Source: Chondrus crispus
Taxonomy: Eukaryota > Rhodophyta > Florideophyceae > Gigartinales > Gigartinaceae
NCBI RefSeq assembly: GCF_000350225.1
Contig: NW_005179024.1
Coordinates: 124,001 to 188,000, forward strand
Length of the DNA: 64,000 nt
Direction: 5' to 3'
Part shown: positions 52,186-62,096 of the stretch, one piece after another
Numbering within the stretch: the first letter of the stretch is position 1
Layout of the letters: every line of letters begins with the position of its first letter
The notes under the pieces: generated by a model
Seen by the model: only the letters and a program-made list of their open reading frames with translations
Database searches by the model: none
Told to the model about the DNA's origin: nothing
Made by a program: the position numbers and the translations under genes

Positions 52186-54699
52186 TCAATAACGACGCGT
52201 GCGCTTAGCCGGTGGAGCCGCCGCGGCATCTTCGGGCGCCGGGCGCGAGGCCCAGACCGTAGCGGCAGGCATCGGCGGCGCCGCGAGACATTGGCTGACG
52301 ACCGCGAGGATGTCCTGCACGCCGCGGAGCTTCTCGTGATGCTCGACGCGCTCACGCTCCGCCGCGGTGGAGGCCTCTCGGAGCGCCGCAACGGTCGTCT
52401 TCAACTGCTTGACTTGGTGCATCCACTCGCGGGCCTGCAGTAGCGCCTGCTCAACCGACGAAGGAACTGTTGCCCCCTCGAAGGAGCAAGCGTACTGCAG
52501 GGCAGTGAACGCGGTCTCCTCACGGAGGCGCTTCGGGGAAGACCGGCCGGACGGTTGCGGAGCGGAAGGAGGCGGCATCAGAGCCGGACGCTGATCGCCT
52601 TCGGTACCGGTAACCACGCTGATGTGTGGGGGGCTTGAGGTGGGGGCCGAAATTCCCACGACACCGGGGGGTTCTCTTAAGTGGCGTCGCTCCGGTACAA
52701 ACACCTTCGGTGAGTCGCTCTGGATCGAGGCCACGCGAGCGGATCCGCCGCGGGCCGGTACCGCGGTTTCGACGACGCTTCTCACCGCACCGGTTCCAGC
52801 ATCGCGCGGCGGCGCGACATCGGCATCGGCAAGCAATCCGCCCGTGTCACCTGCGTCGACTGTGTCAACGGCGCCGTCCACGTCGACCGCGACGGTCGCG
52901 TCCGCTGGACCGCTGGCCGCGCAGCCACCATCGGCACCGGTCTCGGCCTCGGCTCCGGAGGGCATCGGTAAGGTGCACCGCTGGTTCCAGCTGAACGACA
53001 CGAAGTCCGGCCGGCCGCTCCAATCCATACCCTCGGTGAAGGCCAACAGCTGCGTCGCGTACGTCGCGTCAAACGACGTACCCTCGAGGATCTCCGCGAT
53101 ACCGACCGAGCGAATTAAATCGATTAGCCCCGCCGAGAGGCGGAAGAGCAGGCCGCGCTCACCGAACGATTCCTCGCGCCGTGCGATCAGCCGCGGTCTG
53201 GACACTTCGTGAAGAACGGCAGTCCTTCGCGAGCGGCGTGTAAGAAGCACAGGAAGGCCAAGACCGCCCATTCGGAAAGCATGATTGCGTGCACCAAGAC
53301 GCGCGTTCGCTCCGTTTCCGCGGATTCCGATCGGCCGAGCGGCAACCAATGCGCCGCCACGTATGCCATGACGCTCGGCGTCGGTACGCACAGGTACTCC
53401 GGCGCCTCGAGCGTCGACCAGTTCGTCGGGAGCGCGGGGTACAGGCCGCGCCGCGCTGCGCTGCACACCGAGAAAAACTCGGTGCTATGCCACATGTGGA
53501 AGAAATCGTCCACCCGACGCCAGCGCAGTCGACTCTCGCGCGCTGCGTCCTCACCCCACCGCGCTCGCTTCGCAACGCTGTACCAGCTGGCGAAAGGCCG
53601 CGAAAAGGCCACCAAGCGGACGTCGGGCGCGAGGCCCTCGTAGCGGCGATACTGACCGAAGAGGTTCAGCAGTGAGACGTGGTACTTTTCCTCGCCCTCG
53701 CAGCGGACATAGAGCAAGTCACTGCCCGCCGCGGCCGGCGTCCGACATGGAGCGTGATGCCATCGCGCCTTCCACGCGCCGGCGCGGTTCTCTTGCGCCA
53801 CGGCAGCGCGCCCGGACGGAGTCTTGATCGCGCGCACCATCGGAATGGCTGCGAACCTCGCCGCGTCCAGCAAGTTCCGCTGAACATATTCCTCGACTGC
53901 AATCGGAGGCTTGCGGCCCGCGGCGCGCCGGCGTGCGCGCCGGCAGCGGTGGTCCATCGAGGACCCGGGCCACAGTGACCGTACGGAGTCGACGCCGCTG
54001 CGCAGCCAGGCCGGGGTACTCGGGGCGGTGAATACCCGCCCCAGCGACGTTGTCGCCCCCCGTCGGGCCGGTGGAAGCGCTACGCTACTCGACGGCGCCG
54101 GCGCCGCGTACGGCGCCTCGGAAGCGGCCCTTGTGAGCGCCGTGCCCGCAGCGGGCAGCGGCGACACGGGGGGGCGGCGGCAGCTCCACGGGGAGCCCCG
54201 GGTCCGCCTCAACCGTTCTTGGAGCCGCGCTCACGAGGGGCAGCGGCGAGGACTGTGTTGCTTGGGCGCCCAGCGGTGGGGAACCGACTAGTACGGGCGA
54301 ATCAACTGGCGCTTGCGCGGGCCCCGCCACTCCAGTAGACGGTTGCAGGCCGTCGCGAAGGCGTCGCCGGGGTTGGAAGGTGGGACCGACCGGCGCCGCC
54401 GCCGGAGCCCGAGGCGGGTTCAACGGCTGTCTGTACGCGCGCAGAGCAGAAGTGTCGCGATGACCCTCCATAGGTTGGTTGAAGAGCCGCTGTAGGGGGA
54501 TGTCGTCGTCGCTGTCGGAGGAGGTTTCTGAGTTCGCAGGGGAGTGTTGGGGAAGAATTGGGGGGTCAGTGTGGATCGCGTGGGGAGAATCGGAAGACGC
54601 GCTCTCCGAATCGGATGAACCCGCGGCGTTATATACGGCCAGCTCGCTGACGAGCCAGGGGGCATGATCGTCCGCACGGAGGGGTTTCTGTCCCCGCAT
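52186..54699 (-). CDS. Antisense ORF of element B, in three overlapping frames
   Basis: Between pol and the 3' LTR the minus strand is open in three overlapping segments: 54699-54085 (204 codons), 54212-53187 (341) and 53466-52186 (426); the first and third share a frame. The change from first to second falls at a seven-C run (54168-54174), suggesting an indel; the second change is near 53190-53230. Composition looks protein-like: an acidic Ser/Asp-rich N-terminus (SSDSESASSDS, SETSSDSDDDIPLQ), a central aromatic-rich globular region (VDDFFHMWHSTEFFSVCS, APEYLCVPTPSVMAYVAAHW), a predicted coiled coil (ALLQAREWMHQVKQLKTTV) and a basic end PPAKRTRRY that could be a nuclear localisation signal. 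No known family is recognised. Antisense ORFs at this position are known in some plant gypsy lineages. Confidence 0.55.
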
Positions 54700-54790
54700 C
54701 GTGCGCGATAGAAGGAAACGTCCGGAACGGACCCGCGCGGTCGAGTAGAGGGTCGCTACCGGGACGTAGCGAAAGCTAAGGGGAGAGGTC

Positions 54791-55450
54791 TGTAGTATAA
54801 TGACCGGCGCGAGCGCGCGGAGGTCATCGAACGGCCGTGTACGGTATACACGTGGGCGGTTGTGCCCACGTGTAGCGAGCGCGCGTGCGTGCCGAGCGGT
54901 CGTAATCTGGCGTACGTGTACAGTAACACACGTGTCGTCCGTGCGGTAGTCTACACGTGTTACGTGTGGGCGTTAGCACACGTGTCGTCCGTGCGGTAGT
55001 CTACACGTGTTACGTGTGCGCGTTAGCACACGTGTCGTCCGTGCGGTAGTAGTAATTATGGCGCTAGCTTTTCAATTGTGTACAGTACCCGGCACGCACT
55101 AGGCGGCAGGTACTGTACTACTGTACTGGGACAGGTGTTCAAGGCGTCCCTCTGAGGGGTTAAGACCTGACACCCGTCCCTACCGGTAAACTGGGGCAAG
55201 CTCGCCCCCGTCCCTTTCGCGCCTATATACGTCCGTTTCGGTTGTCTATCGCGCACGCTGGCTTCTAACCCGTTTCCGGTAGCTCCCGTTCACGCACCAC
55301 GAGGCGACTGCGCGTAACCGGCCAGTGAGCCACTCCCTTTTCGCGAGCTCGTCCGATCGGTTCAATTAGCGCTTGGCGTCCACGCCGCGTGCTCCCTCAC
55401 TATAGCCTCCGCCTCTCACCCTACCCAGGGCGGAGAGGAGTTATCCCACA
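54791..55450 (+). repeat. Right LTR of element B
   Basis: Carries an additional 50-bp unit (TAGTCTACACGTGTTACGTG and on) compared with the left LTR, which explains the 660 against 610 length. Confidence 0.95.
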
Positions 55451-55455
55451 ATGGA

Positions 55456-58421
55456 CACAATGTGGTCGAGGGCCCTCAAAAGTGAAGCACCGAAGTAAGT
55501 CGGTAGCTTTCAAGAATATCTCCTTCAAGAAGCTTTCGAAATTGACAAAGCAGGACGGTAACGAACTTTTTGCGGTTCGAGTACACCCGAAAGTCGAGAA
55601 GATGAACGTAAATGAAAAGTTACAAGACATTGTGAGCGACTACGAGGACATTTACGTGGAAGAACTGCCGGACTCTCTGCCTCCGAGAAGAGCACTAGAC
55701 TTTGAGATTAATCTCAAGTCCGATGAACCGCCGCCTGTACGTCCAGTTTGAGGTTATCAGCAGAGGAGCTTCAGGAGCTAAAAATACAATTACAGTCACT
55801 ACTGAAGAAGGGGCTAATTAGACCATCGTCTTCACCATATGGGGCCCCGGTCTTCTTCGTGAAGAAGAAAAATGGAGACCTCCGTATGGTCTGTGACTAC
55901 GGCGCCCTGAACAAGATTACGATTTCTGATTCAAACCCTTTGCCGTTGATTGACGAGACCTTGGACCAAGTGGCAGGAGCGCGTATATTTTCTCAAATTG
56001 ACCTTATAGGAGCCTACCATCAAATGCGCATTCGCAACGTAGATTGCCCAAAGACGGCAATTCGTACGTGCTTCGGAACTTTCGAATGGCTGGTTCTCTG
56101 TTTTGGTCTTACGAATGCTCCAGCAGCGTTTTCAAGACTGCTTTCCAATATGCTTCAGGAACTGAATGGGGAATGTCTCGTCCTTTTCTTGGACGATGTC
56201 CTCATTTACAGTTCAAACGAGGAAGAACACAGACAACACCTCCGTAGTTTGTTCAAGATATTACGCGCAAATAAGCTCTACGTGCGTAGGAGGTGCGCCA
56301 ATTTCTCGGTTTGACAAACTTCTACAGACGATTTATTAAGGACTACGCGCGCATTGCCAGACCTATTTCGGATCTTATCCGCTCAAGCAACGCGTTTGAA
56401 TGGCATGAATCACAACAGAAAGCTTTTACCTTTTTAAAATCTCAGTTCACGTCTGCACCGGTCTTGGCACACCCCTCATCAAAGGAAAAATTCACTGTTT
56501 CTACAGACGCCTCCAAGTATGCAGTAGGTGCCTCATTAGAACAATGCGGACATCCAGTGGCTTTCTTATCTCACCGGTTGTCCGACACAGAAACGAACTG
56601 GGATACTGGAGATCAAGAACTCCTCGCTTTCATCATCGCCCTCCGAGAATGGAGTGTATATTTACGTGGTCGAACATTTACATTTCGCACTGACCACGAG
56701 CCAATTCGTTACCTACAGACGAAGAGCCGCCTCTCAGGTAGACAGCATAGATGGCTAGACACGTTGCAAGAATTTTCTTATGATGTGGAACATATCCCCG
56801 GTCGTCTTCATACAGTTCCTAATGCGCTGAGCCGTCGACCAGACCACATGAAAAATACCTTGTCCTTCAAGCATATGCAATTGAAAGATCCAGGAATCAT
56901 TAATCAAATACAGGAAGGATACCGTTCTGACGAGTGGGCGCAGACAATAATTACTGCGTTATCAACATCTCTCTAGCCAAAGAATACGAGAGCGAAAATA
57001 CAACTACCGAACTACAAGTATCAGAATGGTCTTCTATGCTGGCAGGGTAATGGCAACTGTCGTCTATACGTTCCTAGTGCAGGAGATCTCCGCCAATCCA
57101 TAATCCACGATTTTCACAAGACTGGTCATCTTGGACTAGAAAAGAGGTACAACTTTTGTGCTCGCCAAATGTATTGGCCTAAGATGTACCAAGCAATTAC
57201 AAAATTTGTCACAGCATGTAAGGAGTGCCAAATTAACAAGACACCACCTTTCAGCAAATCAGGATTACTTCAGCCTCTTGAAATACCCACCAGATGCTGG
57301 GACATTGTCACTTGTGATTTTCTCACTGAACTTCCAAAAACCAATCGAGGGTTCGATGCAATTCTTGTGATTGTGGACAAGTTATCTAAGCGGGCACTTT
57401 CGAACCGCTAAAAAAATCATGCTCAGCGGCAGACGTGTTTCAAAATTTCAACGATAGACTCTTCGCGAAGCACGGAGTTCTGACAAAGATAATCTCCGAT
57501 CGAGACCCGAAATTTGTTTCAAATTACTGGACGGGAATTGCGGAGATTCTCAATATCAGGCTCAATCTTAGCACTGCTGATCATCCACAGACGGATGGTC
57601 AATCGGAAAATCTTATCCGCACTCTATCGTCTATGTTGCGGCATTCAATTCAGCGAGCCCCCAATGAATGGGATACAATCTTAAGCAATTTGGAATATGT
57701 TTACAACGCTTCCAAGAACAGCAGTACAGGTCTAGCGCCATTTGAGATAGACCTTGGCCGCATACCGCACGCTCCGATGACTCGCCCCCTTACGGACTGC
57801 ACAATACAGTGTGCAGGCGCTATAGAGACCTCGGAACGTCGCAAAGCATTCAATCAAATCGCCAAGGAAAATTTAGCTAATGCCCGTGCTCGGCAGAAGT
57901 TTTACACGGACAGGACCCGCGTGGACCTCACGTTCAACGAAGGTGACCTCGTTATGCTACGAACCGAAGGATACAATATTACGCACAGAGCGGATCTACC
58001 CGTCAAGTGGCAACCAAAATTATTAGGACCTTTGTCAGTTTTAAGAGTAATGGGACCAGTCACATACATGATTGAAATGCCACCAAGCATGAAAAGAGCG
58101 CACAATGTGGTGCACGTGTGACAAATCAAACCGTATCATACGTCACCAGGAGAAATGAGACCTCTTTCCATAACAATTGACACTGATGGCACAACAGAAG
58201 ATGCCGTGTTAGCTTTCTTAGACAAGAAGCGCGAAAACAGAAAAGTTTACTATCTTGTGCAGTTTCATGGTGACTCCAGAGCTCAAGTAATTTGGAAACA
58301 CAGATCTAAGTTGGGCAACTGTATGGATTTGGTGAAGGAATTTGAAATGTCAAAGCGAAGAAAAGACAAACCGAAGGAGCAACATGTCGATGAGAACATC
58401 GACCTTCAGAAAAAGAAGTGA
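55456..58421 (+). pseudogene. pol: Element A pol remainder: RT, RNase H, integrase, chromodomain-like end
   Basis: After B, element A resumes. It has a pre-RT segment to 55750, then RT in a new frame ([20 protein letters not shown], catalytic [10 protein letters not shown] near 56187-56216). At about 56285 roughly 45 residues of RT are missing and the frame changes to [14 protein letters not shown]. RNase H follows (STDASKYAVGASL, FRTDHEPIRYL) to a TAG at about 56974. Integrase pieces sit in further frames: zinc finger HDFHKTGHLG and CKECQINK, core CDFLTELPKT, IISDRDPKF, DGQSENLIR. The end (58155-58421) resembles a chromodomain (VYYLVQFHGDSRAQVIWKH). Many lesions; dead copy. Confidence 0.85.
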
Positions 58422-58422
58422 A

Positions 58423-58737
58423 TGTAACAATACGACTCACCAGCAGTCTGTATTCAAATACAAACGCCCAGGCAATACAAATCCGGAATTAGGGTAGATA
58501 TTCTGCTTTGACGTCCGTTCGACTTATAAATCCAAATGATTCAAATGCAGTCGATTGCATTTGCTGACGACCACAGAAGCGGCGTAGGAGTATATGATAC
58601 CGCGCTGCACGCCCAAGTCCAGGAAGCCAGGGGGAGGACCCTGCGCATAAGCTCTCCGCATAAGCCAAAGCTAACAAAGAACAATACTGTCTACCCACGC
58701 TCCCTGATCTACAGCTATCTGACCACGTAGTGTTCGA
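58423..58737 (+). repeat. Right LTR of element A
   Basis: Preceded by the A/G-rich tract AAAAAGAAGTGAA (possible polypurine tract). The usual CA end has mutated to GA. The palindromic insertion of the left LTR is absent. Confidence 0.92.
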
Positions 58738-58742
58738 ATATC

Positions 58743-58980
58743 CGTCTTAGAGTGGCCCGCGTACTCCCCAGACCTTAACCCCATAGATAGCTTGAGGGGT
58801 ATTCTCGTAAGAAGGGTTTACGCTAATCAGAGACAATTTGAAAGTATCCAATCGCTCACGGAGTGCATTATTGACGCTTGGGACTCTATTTCTACTGAAA
58901 CGCTTGTTAGCTTAGCTCAATCTATGCGGAAGCGGTTCGTAGAGGTAGTCCTGGCCAAAGGCAAGAAGATAGACTACTGA
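58743..58980 (+). pseudogene. Tc1/mariner transposase, C-terminal third
   Basis: Directly after element A's target duplication the reading continues VLEWPAYSPDLNPIDSLRG, the third catalytic box, then to a stop at 58978-58980. With one ATATC copy removed, the frame joins the N-terminal part exactly. Between the second catalytic Asp and the Asp of PID are 34 residues, so the triad reads DD34D although the surrounding motif is Tc1-like. Confidence 0.9.
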
Positions 58981-59037
58981 GAAGAGCAGTCATTGCCCTT
59001 CCTGCCCTTCAGGTGCCGCGTGCAATAAACTGTACCT

Positions 59038-59230
59038 ATAGTTTTTGCCGACTCATTTGCATGTCTCCGATGATATCTCTAAAACCGTTTTGTTTGTTTG
59101 CAAATCTGTTTAAAAATTCAGACTCCTCTCGCCGCGTGCTCCAACTACAGCAATGTTCATTACCTGTATCCCAACGCTTACACCATGGGACCGGATAATG
59201 TCATATGTCCTATTGTTTTTGCCACCACTG
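59038..59230 (-). repeat. Right long terminal inverted repeat of mariner
   Basis: Reverse-complement partner of 30295-30496, ending CCACCACTG before TA. Confidence 0.9.
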
Positions 59231-59232
59231 TA

Positions 59233-60110
59233 TAGTACAAAAATGTACCGTTTGCTGTTTTCAAAATGGGGAAGAACTCTTGAATCGACCGCATGGTGTT
59301 GACACCGTTGACATCAACTCTGCTTGCATCTCATGTGAGATGTGAACAGCAAGAAATTACAGCGTCTATACACCAATCGCACAGTTCCAATATACATAGT
59401 TGTGGCAGATCCAAGTGAAACCTATTACACGTCGTACAACATGCGTCAACTGCCACCGACATTGACCATCACTGACTTGGATACCGAACGGGCGGAGAAC
59501 CGACAGAGAAATGCAAAGCTACAGAAAGACGAAGTAGAAGACTTCGGAGTGTCGTGCAGTGGCTACACGACCACTCAGCACTACGCGCCCAGTGCAATTA
59601 GTACGTAGACTAGTGCAAGAACTTATCAGCAACGGCCATGATAGAGAGAGCGAGCATCAGAGGGGCGGCGAGCAACCCAGGCAGAGCTACATAAGCTAGC
59701 ACTGTAAACTAGATGATAGAAGGAAATGGGATTTTGACAGCGACAGCTAGAGAGCAAAGAGAAAACAGCAACAACGGGTTCACTGCGTGACCCGGAGCAC
59801 TTGTGCTCATTTACCGTGTTCGTAGAGTAGCGCCTCACCATTCGCCTGCAATCCCCCAGTAGACCTTTCGTGCAAACACCTGTCGCACACGAAATCACAT
59901 TGATTCCTACAGTAAAAGTACTGCGCAATTGGAACTGATCCAGTATATCAGTACTTTCGAAATATTTGTATGAATACGTCGTATTGTCAGGTCCACTAGA
60001 TCTGTTTTCGATCGACTTTGTCATAACCTGAGCTGTAATGATTTACGAAAATTATCGGTCCAGTTCAAAAAAGGGCGGTCTTTTACAATAGGCTCTGGTC
60101 TTTCGGAAAC
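59233..60110 (+). other. Intergenic between mariner and the Harbinger-like gene
   Basis: Frames of 88 codons (59342-59608, plus) and 132 codons (59626-60024, minus) are not recognised and show no family motif. This stretch may contain the left end of the Harbinger-like element, but I could not find matching inverted repeats. Confidence 0.4.
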
Positions 60111-61481
60111 ATGTCAACATCGCACGCCCGCACAGCACCCCACCACACTAAAACCACACCAATCCACTCCCTCTCCCTCCTTGACCCCACACCTTTTCAC
60201 AAGCGCCATAATATGGCATCTGTGACCCCCACGCAGGCTGCAAGAGCTCTACTCCTGCTCTCCGATGCCGCCCTGGAGCGCCGTGCAGACCTGGAGGAGT
60301 ATGCGTCAGACTCTGACGCCGTCGATACGGACGATGAGGTGGAAAGTGAGTCCCCCATTTATGATCAGTTCTACGAAAAGGGGGGCGCTGCCGCCGTCAT
60401 ACAGATGACCAACTTCAGTCCGACAGAATTCCATTCCACTTGGTGCAGCCTGGAAAAGGCCATCAAAGAGAGGTACAATGCAGGGCGTGGACGCAAATGC
60501 TCCCATACTCCACGTGATGTCCTGTTTATGACACTCTCTGTATTAAAACATGGAGGCCAATGGGACTTCTTGGCCAAGATGTTCAGTTTGAAAGGTCCTA
60601 CGTTTGAGCGAATGATTATGAAATTTGTAGACATAATCTCTTATCCGGTCTTCCATCACTATGTGGAATATCAAGGTAAGAAATGGAAAATGGCCGTCAT
60701 GCAGAGCAAGAAAGTCGGGTTTAAAAACTACCCTGTTGCGCGTTATGCCACTGATGTGACATTCCAGCAAAGTTTCCGCCCGAGTGGCAGCGTGGAGGAA
60801 GGCAAGCTGTACTATAGCGGGAAACATAAATTGTATGGCTACAAGACTGAGGTCTCGGTATTGCCAAATGGCCTTGCTTTAGGTTGCAGCGCTCACGAGC
60901 CTGGGTCAGTGTCAGACTTAAAAATATTCGAGGCCATGCCACCCTTTCACTCGAAACAACTTCGCAAAGGTGCAGGGGAAGGTGAAAATGACATAGAGGA
61001 TGATGGGCCCTTGTCGAATGAGTTCCCAAACTATTGGGCTGTACTGTGCGATAAAGGATACTATGGGGCTAAGGAGTTCTGTCGTGTGATCCATCCGACC
61101 AAAAAACCGATCAATGGAACACTTACGCAAGCCGAGGTTTCTAATAACAGGCACATTTCAAGCGATAGAATTATAGTGGAAAACTTTTTTGGAAGGCTTT
61201 GTGGTCTTTGGAATGTCATGGCAGCGAAGTGGAAATGGAGTGAGGCGGGTTATGACAGTATTTTTCGTTTATGTGTGGGACTGACAAACTTTCATTTACA
61301 CAAGAATCCTCTACGCGCTGAGGACTCCAAAATTTTGAGGACGATGAAGAACCGCCGCTATCATATAGCAACATCTCAAATTCAAAAACGGCGCCAGGTG
61401 CAAAGGCGTTATCGCGAAAAGCGTCGTCGCCGAGTGGAGATGCAATTCAGATCCATCAACCACACAGATGAGTCCGACTAA
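60111..61481 (+). CDS. PIF/Harbinger-like DDE transposase
   Basis: 456 residues from the first ATG; the second ATG (60213, residue 35, MASVTPTQAAR) is an equally likely start because the first 34 residues are His/Thr/Pro-rich. A helical DNA-binding-like region occupies about 100-175. The catalytic domain of DDE superfamily 4 type shows Asp 215 (YATDVTFQ), the characteristic YSGKHKLYGYKTEV (235-248), HEPGSVSDLKIFE, Asp 314 (LCDKGYYGAKEF) and Glu 357 (IIVENFFGRLCGLW). A basic tail (RRYREKRRRRVE) follows. All three acids are present and the frame is intact. Harbinger elements usually also encode a Myb-like partner, which is not seen here. Confidence 0.85.
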   Translation: MSTSHARTAPHHTKTTPIHSLSLLDPTPFHKRHNMASVTPTQAARALLLLSDAALERRADLEEYASDSDAVDTDDEVESESPIYDQFYEKGGAAAVIQMTNFSPTEFHSTWCSLEKAIKERYNAGRGRKCSHTPRDVLFMTLSVLKHGGQWDFLAKMFSLKGPTFERMIMKFVDIISYPVFHHYVEYQGKKWKMAVMQSKKVGFKNYPVARYATDVTFQQSFRPSGSVEEGKLYYSGKHKLYGYKTEVSVLPNGLALGCSAHEPGSVSDLKIFEAMPPFHSKQLRKGAGEGENDIEDDGPLSNEFPNYWAVLCDKGYYGAKEFCRVIHPTKKPINGTLTQAEVSNNRHISSDRIIVENFFGRLCGLWNVMAAKWKWSEAGYDSIFRLCVGLTNFHLHKNPLRAEDSKILRTMKNRRYHIATSQIQKRRQVQRRYREKRRRRVEMQFRSINHTDESD

Positions 61482-61547
61482 AACTACATCTCGTGCGTGT
61501 CTCGGACGCTTCACTGATTGTGCGTGCAACTTGCCCTTTGCTCTCTT

Positions 61548-62096
61548 TCATAAACGTAGTGCGTAAACGCCGTAACCATGATCCCAGCACGCCTGAATGT
61601 CCACACGCGAAAACACAATCCCCTCTTTCGTCGTCCGGGTAGCACAACTCTCCAGGCCTGCCCCTTGGCCGTGCACTTCGCGGCCGCCGTCGCCTTGGTC
61701 CTGCAGATCCTGCAGCCGCGCTACGCCCGCGTCGTCTTCTTCCACCTCCGCCTTCTCGGCTCCCTTGCTGCCCTCTTGTGCACAGGCTTTTGTGTGCGCC
61801 GCCCAGGGCGCCGCCCTGCTTAGCGCCGCCTCCGCCGCCTGCAGGGGGCGTGCGATGCGCTCCGCGGTGACTGCGTCGCACGGGAAGGCCAGGTCTGCCC
61901 GCAGCGCAGCCAAGAGCTCCGCGGCGCGCTGTTGTACGTCCGCCGGGCCGGACGACGTCGGGTCCGAGAGGTTGGACTGGTCCGTGAGGCCCGCGGCGGT
62001 CAGCTGGGCGCGCGCGTCGGACACCGCCTCCGCAGGGGTCTGGCCGAAATGGGATATGTGCTCCCGCACGATCGCGTCGAAGGTGCTCTGCAGCAC
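61548..62096 (-). pseudogene. ARMC6-like N-terminal fragment
   Basis: 182 codons from ATG 62096. Residues 5-35 (TFDAIVREHISHFGQTPAEA, then a helical DARAQLTAAG) resemble the conserved N-terminus of armadillo repeat-containing protein 6. Residues 50-110 are Ala-rich helices. The armadillo repeats that should fill the next 300-400 residues are missing; the frame loses character after about residue 120 and ends 67 bases from the Harbinger-like gene. Either the gene was truncated, possibly by that insertion, or the rest is elsewhere. The ARMC6 match rests on a short region. Confidence 0.4.

Larger units (their letters stand above)
33214..55450 (+). mobile_element. Ty3/gypsy chromovirus-like element B with antisense ORF, inserted in element A
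   Basis: LTRs at 33214-33823 (610 bp) and 54791-55450 (660 bp) begin TGTAGTATAATGACC and end GAGTTATCCCACA. Target duplication ATGGA lies at 33209-33213 and 55451-55455. The primer binding site starts TGGCACTCTTGTGG at 33827; the polypurine tract is AAGGGGAGAGG before 54791. It contains gag, protease and an intact pol with a C-terminal chromodomain, plus a long reverse-strand reading region between pol and the 3' LTR. Element C interrupts the gag end. Hand-counted LTR divergence is about 16 substitutions over 610 aligned bases. Confidence 0.93.
31383..58737 (+). mobile_element. Ty3/gypsy element A, inserted in the mariner transposase
   Basis: LTRs at 31383-31743 (361 bp) and 58423-58737 (315 bp) both begin TGTAACAATACGACTC and end GTAGTGTTC(C/G)A. 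Target duplication ATATC lies at 31378-31382 and 58738-58742. It holds gag, protease, RT, RNase H, integrase and a chromodomain-like end, all broken by frameshifts, stops and a deletion in RT. Element B (33214-55450) interrupts it just after the protease. Hand comparison of LTRs gives about 14 substitutions over about 315 aligned bases. Confidence 0.9.
30295..59230 (+). mobile_element. Tc1/mariner transposon split by a 27.4-kb nested LTR block
   Basis: Ends begin CAGTGGTGACAAAAACAATAGG on the left and finish with the near-complement CCTATTGTTTTTGCCACCACTG on the right, flanked by TA (30293-30294 and 59231-59232). Without the inserted element A (31383-58737) and one copy of its target duplication, the transposon is about 1.57 kb, normal for the superfamily. 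Inverted terminal repeats are long, close to 195-200 bp. The transposase gene is cut in two by A and also frameshifted, so the element cannot be autonomous. Confidence 0.9.

Noticed and set aside
58489-58698. Minus-strand ORF in the right LTR of element A
   Set aside because: Lies wholly within the LTR and recurs only because the LTR is repeated.
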